The notes under the pieces: generated by a model
Database searches by the model: none
Told to the model about the DNA's origin: nothing
Seen by the model: only the letters and a program-made list of their open reading frames with translations
Shown: piece after piece, positions 60,458 through 64,000 of the stretch
Layout: each line of letters opens with the position of its first letter
Numbering within the stretch: the first letter of the stretch is position 1
Program-made: the position numbers and the translations under genes
Source: SZAS-18 sp038322235
Lineage (GTDB): Bacteria > Verrucomicrobiota > Verrucomicrobiia > Chthoniobacterales > SZAS-18
Direction of reading: 5' to 3'
NCBI GenBank assembly: GCA_038322235.1
Contig: JBBQFQ010000007.1
Location: forward strand, 80,290-144,289
DNA: 64,000 bases

Positions 60458-61096
60458 TCACGCCCGCAGATACCGATCGAGCCGATCGCGGAGCACCGTT
60501 CGCGCCCGGAAAAGCAGGCTTTTCACCGCGGGGACCGTCAACTCCAGCACGACGGCGATCTCCTCGTAAGGCATTTCCTCGTGCCGGCGCAGCACGACCG
60601 CCAGACGCTGCGGTTCGGGGAGCTCGCTGATGGCGGCATCGATCGCGTCCTGCATCTCCCGCTCCAGCAGCAGGGCCCCGGGCGACGGCGCATGCTCATC
60701 CGCAAATTGCCTCGGCGAGGGCGAGTCATCGCCGGCGGGAGCATCCAGGCTGGTCGTCGGTTTGTTTTTCCGCCGGCGGGATTCGTTGAAAACGAGATTC
60801 CGCGTGATCGTGAAGAGCCACGTCGTGAACTTCGCCGTCGCCTCGTAGCGAGGGGCGGACTTCCAGACGCGCACAAAGACCTGCTGGGCGACGTCCTGCG
60901 CATCCGAGGGGTCCCCTCCGAGCATGCGAGCGACCGTGCCGATCACCCGGGACTGGTGCGTCTCGACGAGTTCGCGGAACGCCTCGCGATCACCCAGCTT
61001 CACGCGCCGCATCCACGCAATGTCTTGCGCGTCGGCGTCGGCAGGGGAGGCGGCGTCCATCGTCGGGTCGCACGCAGGTTCGCAGGCGACGCGCAT
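60458..61096 (-). CDS. ECF-type RNA polymerase sigma factor
   Basis: A 212-residue sigma-70 family factor lacking region 1. Region 2 is VKLGDREAFRELV through FTTWLFTITRNLVFNESRRRK, and region 4 is LPEPQRLAVVLRRHEEMPYEEIAVVLELTVPAVKSLLFRARTVLR-like (helix-turn-helix), interrupted by an acidic linker. An alternative start is the ATG at 61060. No anti-sigma gene is adjacent. Its own promoter should lie in the 143 bp before mqnE. Confidence 0.92.
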   Translation of the reverse strand: MRVACEPACDPTMDAASPADADAQDIAWMRRVKLGDREAFRELVETHQSRVIGTVARMLGGDPSDAQDVAQQVFVRVWKSAPRYEATAKFTTWLFTITRNLVFNESRRRKNKPTTSLDAPAGDDSPSPRQFADEHAPSPGALLLEREMQDAIDAAISELPEPQRLAVVLRRHEEMPYEEIAVVLELTVPAVKSLLFRARTVLRDRLDRYLRA

Positions 61097-61199
61097 CGTG
61101 GTAAAGCGATGAAACCGCCCGCGTCCAGAAAAGTTGCAGAATCCCGTCTCGCTGCCGCAACGGCTTCTTGCACCGCGGCTCCCGCGTGGGACAATCCAT

Positions 61200-61217
61200 T
61201 TGTGAAAACTTTCACAA
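61200..61217 (+). promoter_or_regulatory. 18-bp inverted repeat upstream of mqnE
   Basis: TTGTGAAA-AC-TTTCACAA is a perfect eight-base inverted repeat 22 bp before the mqnE start codon. It is AT-rich in a GC-rich setting and looks like an operator for a dimeric regulator acting on the menaquinone genes or on the divergent sigma-factor gene. The regulator is unknown. Confidence 0.6.
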
Positions 61218-61239
61218 GCGAACCGGAAGGCGCGTCCCG

Positions 61240-62385
61240 ATGATTGCCGCCCTCTTGCCGCCGGAACTCCGCGGGATCCATGAGAAGGTCGCGGAAGGCC
61301 GGCGAATCTCGGAGGCGGATGCCCTCACGTTGTACCAGACGAAGGACCTAAACGCGCTCGGCGCGATCGCCAATCTCGTCCGGGAGCGGAAGAATGGGAA
61401 CGTCGCGACCTACATTCTGAATCGTTACATCAACTACTCGAACGTCTGCATCCTCGCCTGTCAGTTTTGCGCGTTCGGCGCCCGGAAGCGGGAGGCGCAC
61501 GCCTTCGAGCATTCAATCCCGGAAATTGCCGCCACGGTGCAGGACGCGCTCAATCAGGGGATCACGGAGGTGCACATGGTCGGCGGCCTCCATCCTTCGC
61601 TGCGGCCGGAATGGTACCTCGAGTTGCTCCGCACGCTGCGGGCGCTGGATCCGAAGCTCCATCTGAAGTGCTTCACGGCGGTGGAGATCCGGCATCTCTC
61701 CGAGCGCATTTTCAAGCGTCCGATCCGCGAGACCCTCGAGACCCTGCGCGACGCAGGCCTCGGCTCCCTGACGGGCGGGGGCGCCGAGATCTTTGATCCG
61801 GAAATCCGCGATCGGATCTGTCGCGGGAAGGAGACCGCGGACGAGTGGGCGGAGGTCCACCGGACGTGGCATCAGATGGGCGGGCGAAGCACCTGCACGA
61901 TGCTCTACGGTCACCTCGAGGAGGCGCGGCACCGGGTAGATCACCTGCGCCGACTGCGGGAACTGCAGGACGAAACCGGTGGGTTCACGGGCTTTGTGCC
62001 GTTTGCCTTCGAGCCAGAGGGAGCACGGCCGGAGCTGCGAAATCTTCCCCATGCCTCGGGGTTCGAAGAACTGCGGAATCTCGCCGTGAGCCGAATCTAC
62101 CTCGATAACTTCGAGCACATCACCGCTTACTGGATCAGCCTCGGGCTGCCGCTCGCGCAGGTCGCGTTGAGCTACGGAGTGGACGATCTCCATGGCACCA
62201 TCATGGAGGAGAAAATTTTTCACATGGCGGGGGCAAAAACGCCTCAGGAGCAGACCGTGGCGACGATGGAGCGCGCCATCCGCGAAGTGGGCCGTGAGCC
62301 GCGCCAGCGGGACACATATTACCAGCGCATCGCGGGGACGGCGCGCGGCCGGCTCGCCGGCGGGGCCGCCGCGTTGACGGCGTGA
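61240..62385 (+). CDS. mqnE: Aminofutalosine synthase MqnE
   Basis: A 381-residue radical SAM enzyme of the futalosine pathway for menaquinone, making aminofutalosine from 3-[(1-carboxyvinyl)oxy]benzoate and SAM. The [4Fe-4S] site is CILACQFCAF (C-x3-C-x2-C). The GTIMEEKIFHMAGA motif near the C-terminus separates MqnE from the related MqnC. The ATG at 61240 (MIAALLPPEL) was chosen. Its stop overlaps the GTG of mqnA (GTGA at 62382). Confidence 0.93.
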   Translation: MIAALLPPELRGIHEKVAEGRRISEADALTLYQTKDLNALGAIANLVRERKNGNVATYILNRYINYSNVCILACQFCAFGARKREAHAFEHSIPEIAATVQDALNQGITEVHMVGGLHPSLRPEWYLELLRTLRALDPKLHLKCFTAVEIRHLSERIFKRPIRETLETLRDAGLGSLTGGGAEIFDPEIRDRICRGKETADEWAEVHRTWHQMGGRSTCTMLYGHLEEARHRVDHLRRLRELQDETGGFTGFVPFAFEPEGARPELRNLPHASGFEELRNLAVSRIYLDNFEHITAYWISLGLPLAQVALSYGVDDLHGTIMEEKIFHMAGAKTPQEQTVATMERAIREVGREPRQRDTYYQRIAGTARGRLAGGAAALTA

Positions 62386-63185
62386 AGGCCGCCGCGCTCA
62401 CGCGGCCGCGGATCGGGTGCGTCCCGTACCTGAACGCCAAGCCGCTCATTTTTGGCCACGCGCGCGAGGTCCGCTTTCTCCCGCCTGCGCCGCTGGCAGA
62501 CCTGCTCGCCGGGGGCGGCCTGGACGCGGGACTGAGCCCAGTGTTCGAGTGGTTGCGGGCGCCGACGGATTATCGCGCGGTAGATGGCGTTGGGATCGCG
62601 TGCCGCGGTGCCGTGCACTCGGTCTTCCTCGCGCATGCCGGACCGCTGACGGGTCTGCGCCGCGTCTGGCTCGATCCTTCGTCGCGGTCGTCGGCGCACC
62701 TCGTGCGCGTCCTCCTGGCGGAGTTTCACGGGGTGACGCCGGAGTTTGTCCCGCTGGACGCGGCGCGACTCTTGGATCCGCCGGCCCCGCGGGCGGGCGA
62801 GGGATTGCTTCTCATCGGTGACCAGGCAAACCGCTTTCGCGCCCGCCCCGGCCGGAAGTCGGCGCTACTCGATCTGGGAGCCGAGTGGCTGCGGGCCACC
62901 GATCTGCCCTTCGTCTTTGCCCTCTGGCTGATCCGGCGTCCGTTCCGTCAGGGGGCTGAGCTCGCCGCGACCCTGCGCGGGTGGCGCCAGGCGAACGCGG
63001 GCCGCCTCGAGTCGATCGTGGCCCGGCATGCGCCGGAGACGCGGGCGTTTGCGCGGCACTACCTTTCGGAGTGCATCCGGTTCGAGATCGGCGCCGCCGA
63101 GAAGGCGGGGCTGGCCGAGTACGCGCGACTGCTGGTCCGGCATCGGCTGATCGACGCGTCACCAGGTCGCCTGGACTGGATCTGA
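62382..63185 (+). CDS. mqnA: Chorismate dehydratase MqnA
   Basis: A 267-residue protein with the periplasmic-binding-protein-like MqnA fold, which dehydrates chorismate to 3-enolpyruvyl benzoate, the first step of the futalosine route. The N-terminus has RIGCVPYLNAKPLI, later segments are the DAGLSPVFEWL and LDPSSRSSAHLVRVLL strands. It starts with GTG overlapping mqnE, so the first two enzymes of the pathway are translated together. Other mqn genes are not in this window. Confidence 0.92.
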   Translation: MKAAALTRPRIGCVPYLNAKPLIFGHAREVRFLPPAPLADLLAGGGLDAGLSPVFEWLRAPTDYRAVDGVGIACRGAVHSVFLAHAGPLTGLRRVWLDPSSRSSAHLVRVLLAEFHGVTPEFVPLDAARLLDPPAPRAGEGLLLIGDQANRFRARPGRKSALLDLGAEWLRATDLPFVFALWLIRRPFRQGAELAATLRGWRQANAGRLESIVARHAPETRAFARHYLSECIRFEIGAAEKAGLAEYARLLVRHRLIDASPGRLDWI

Positions 63186-63211
63186 GCCGGTCTCCGCCCG
63201 CCGGGCTTGGT

Positions 63212-63228
63212 AACGCGCGCGCGTTTTT
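63212..63228 (+). terminator. Short GC hairpin and T run after mqnA
   Basis: AACGC (63212-63216) pairs with GCGTT (63221-63225) around GCGC, followed by TTT. It is 27 bp after the mqnA stop and matches a minimal intrinsic terminator. Confidence 0.5.
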
Positions 63229-63700
63229 CCGAATCCCGGCCGTTGTCCTCAAGGTGAAGACGGGCGGATCGCCGGGGAGAACGTGACGATCAACCGCGGC
63301 GCTCAGGTGAGCTACACCGCCTCCGGAGGCAACAGCAGCACGATCGGCACGTTCACGGGCCAGGGGGCGACCAGCGCGCTGCTGGGGGCAGCCGGGGTTC
63401 TGAAGCGCGTCTCCGCGCGATCTGGGGACGGGGCAGAAGTTGGAGGGATCCGGCTTTTCCCGCCTGCCCCGCGACGCGACGGCTTGCTTCGGGCGTTCCC
63501 CGGCATCACACATTTTTTTCGTTCTCGCATGCGTGCAAGTGCGTAGGGTCACTCTGGGTGAGTCGGCCAGAACTGGCAGGCTCGCTTCTATTTATGACCA
63601 TGCTGGCGTTTGTCCGACTTGCCATCCTCGCCGCCCCGTCGCCAGGTTCCTGACGCGGCCGCCGCCTTTCTCTCCGTCCGTCTCCTGCCCGAACCCACCC
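63229..63700 (+). other. Intergenic region with a possible gene remnant
   Basis: An ATG-less or broken plus-strand frame gives VTINRGAQVSYTASGG and TGQGATSALLGAAGV (63270-63410), a repetitive exported-protein-like composition, after a frameshift from PAVVLKVKTGGSPG just upstream. No clear start, no full domain. It may be a decayed FecR-like or surface-protein fragment. The rest, including 63550-63700, shows no gene. Confidence 0.3.
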
Positions 63701-64000
63701 ATGAAAGCCCTTCCCTTTGCGCGCCTCGCCTTGTTCCCGGCCGCCGCCCTGCTTTCCGCGCTCGCCGTGCCCGACCTCTGGGCGGCTGAGTTGCGTTCCG
63801 CGACGGTCGTCCAGGCGTTTAACGAGGTGAAGGTCATCGCGCCGCTGCGGGAGGATGCTCCGGCGAAGGCGGGCGTGCGGATCAGCGGCGATCTCGGGGT
63901 GAAGACGGGGCTGGAGTCCCGGGCGGAACTGGAGTTTCAGGATCGGACGCTCACGCGCCTGGGGGCGAACACGATTTTTTCCTTCGAGGGTGGAACGCGG
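63701..64000 (+). CDS. FecR-domain secreted protein (3' truncated by window)
   Basis: The first 100 residues are present: a signal peptide (ALLSALAVPDLWAAE) followed by ATVVQAFNEVKVI, GVRISGDLGVKTGLESRAELEFQD and LTRLGANTIFSF, which is the FecR domain as found in secreted Verrucomicrobial proteins rather than in TonB-linked anti-sigma factors. The ATG at 63701 is preceded by no ribosome binding site. Everything beyond base 64000 is unknown. Confidence 0.8.
   Translation, partial: MKALPFARLALFPAAALLSALAVPDLWAAELRSATVVQAFNEVKVIAPLREDAPAKAGVRISGDLGVKTGLESRAELEFQDRTLTRLGANTIFSFEGGTR

Noticed and set aside
1..64000. tRNA, rRNA, riboswitch and transposase genes.
   Set aside because: I looked through the gaps for cloverleaf-like arms, conserved rRNA segments, cobalamin-type boxes near the adenosyltransferase gene and DDE-type proteins, and found none I could support by eye.

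Overview
The window reads as a high-GC, gene-dense bacterial chromosome segment. My best guess is the phylum Verrucomicrobiota. This rests on the futalosine menaquinone genes mqnE and mqnA, a FecR-domain secreted protein, large Ser/Thr kinases fused to formylglycine-enzyme-like or Sel1 domains, the scarcity of Shine-Dalgarno sequences and a family of GC-rich palindromic intergenic repeats. No rRNA, tRNA, CRISPR array, transposase or phage gene was seen.

Layout. 1-9449 is an exopolysaccharide/LPS locus: a truncated O-antigen ligase-like protein, three GT4-type and two GT2-type glycosyltransferases, two left-handed beta-helix acyltransferases and two FkbM-like methyltransferases on the opposite strand; it ends at a strong UUCG-loop terminator. 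9508-21062 is mostly housekeeping: a LolA-like secreted protein, uvrC, an S9 peptidase, a cobalamin adenosyltransferase, ruvC, a YceI protein, a membrane protein, lipB, comEC and an M48 protease. 21065-26383 is a minus-strand cluster of three exported proteins, one an unusual fusion of UPF0489, a cysteine-peptidase-like domain and CapA. 26641-28582 holds three small unknown genes between GC-rich nested-palindrome repeats. 28613-34660 carries a penicillin-acylase-like hydrolase, corA with a small membrane protein, and a P1B-4 metal ATPase.

34661-38225 is the accessory part. It has lower-GC small genes, at least one resembling a polymorphic-toxin immunity protein, a striking array of 21-bp tandem repeats, and another palindromic repeat. 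38226-45689 is a signalling hub: an FHA-class III nucleotidyl cyclase, a kinase with [RQ]PTE repeats and an FGE-like domain, an esterase, and, divergently, a kinase-pseudokinase-Sel1 protein. 45750-54301 contains a LysM protein with a degenerate L,D-transpeptidase-like domain, accA, assorted conserved proteins and a Prc-type protease. 54491-63185 contains an SKI2-like helicase, upp, a phytoene/squalene-synthase-like gene coupled to an acyltransferase, a cupin, an ECF sigma factor and the mqnE-mqnA pair. The window ends in a truncated FecR-domain gene.

Translationally coupled pairs (ATGA or GTGA overlaps) are common: the glycosyltransferase run 5964-9449, the upp/synthase/acyltransferase run, mqnE-mqnA, and the CapA fusion with its neighbour. 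The least explained items are the 21-bp array, the UPF0489-CapA fusion and the kinase/FHA hub.
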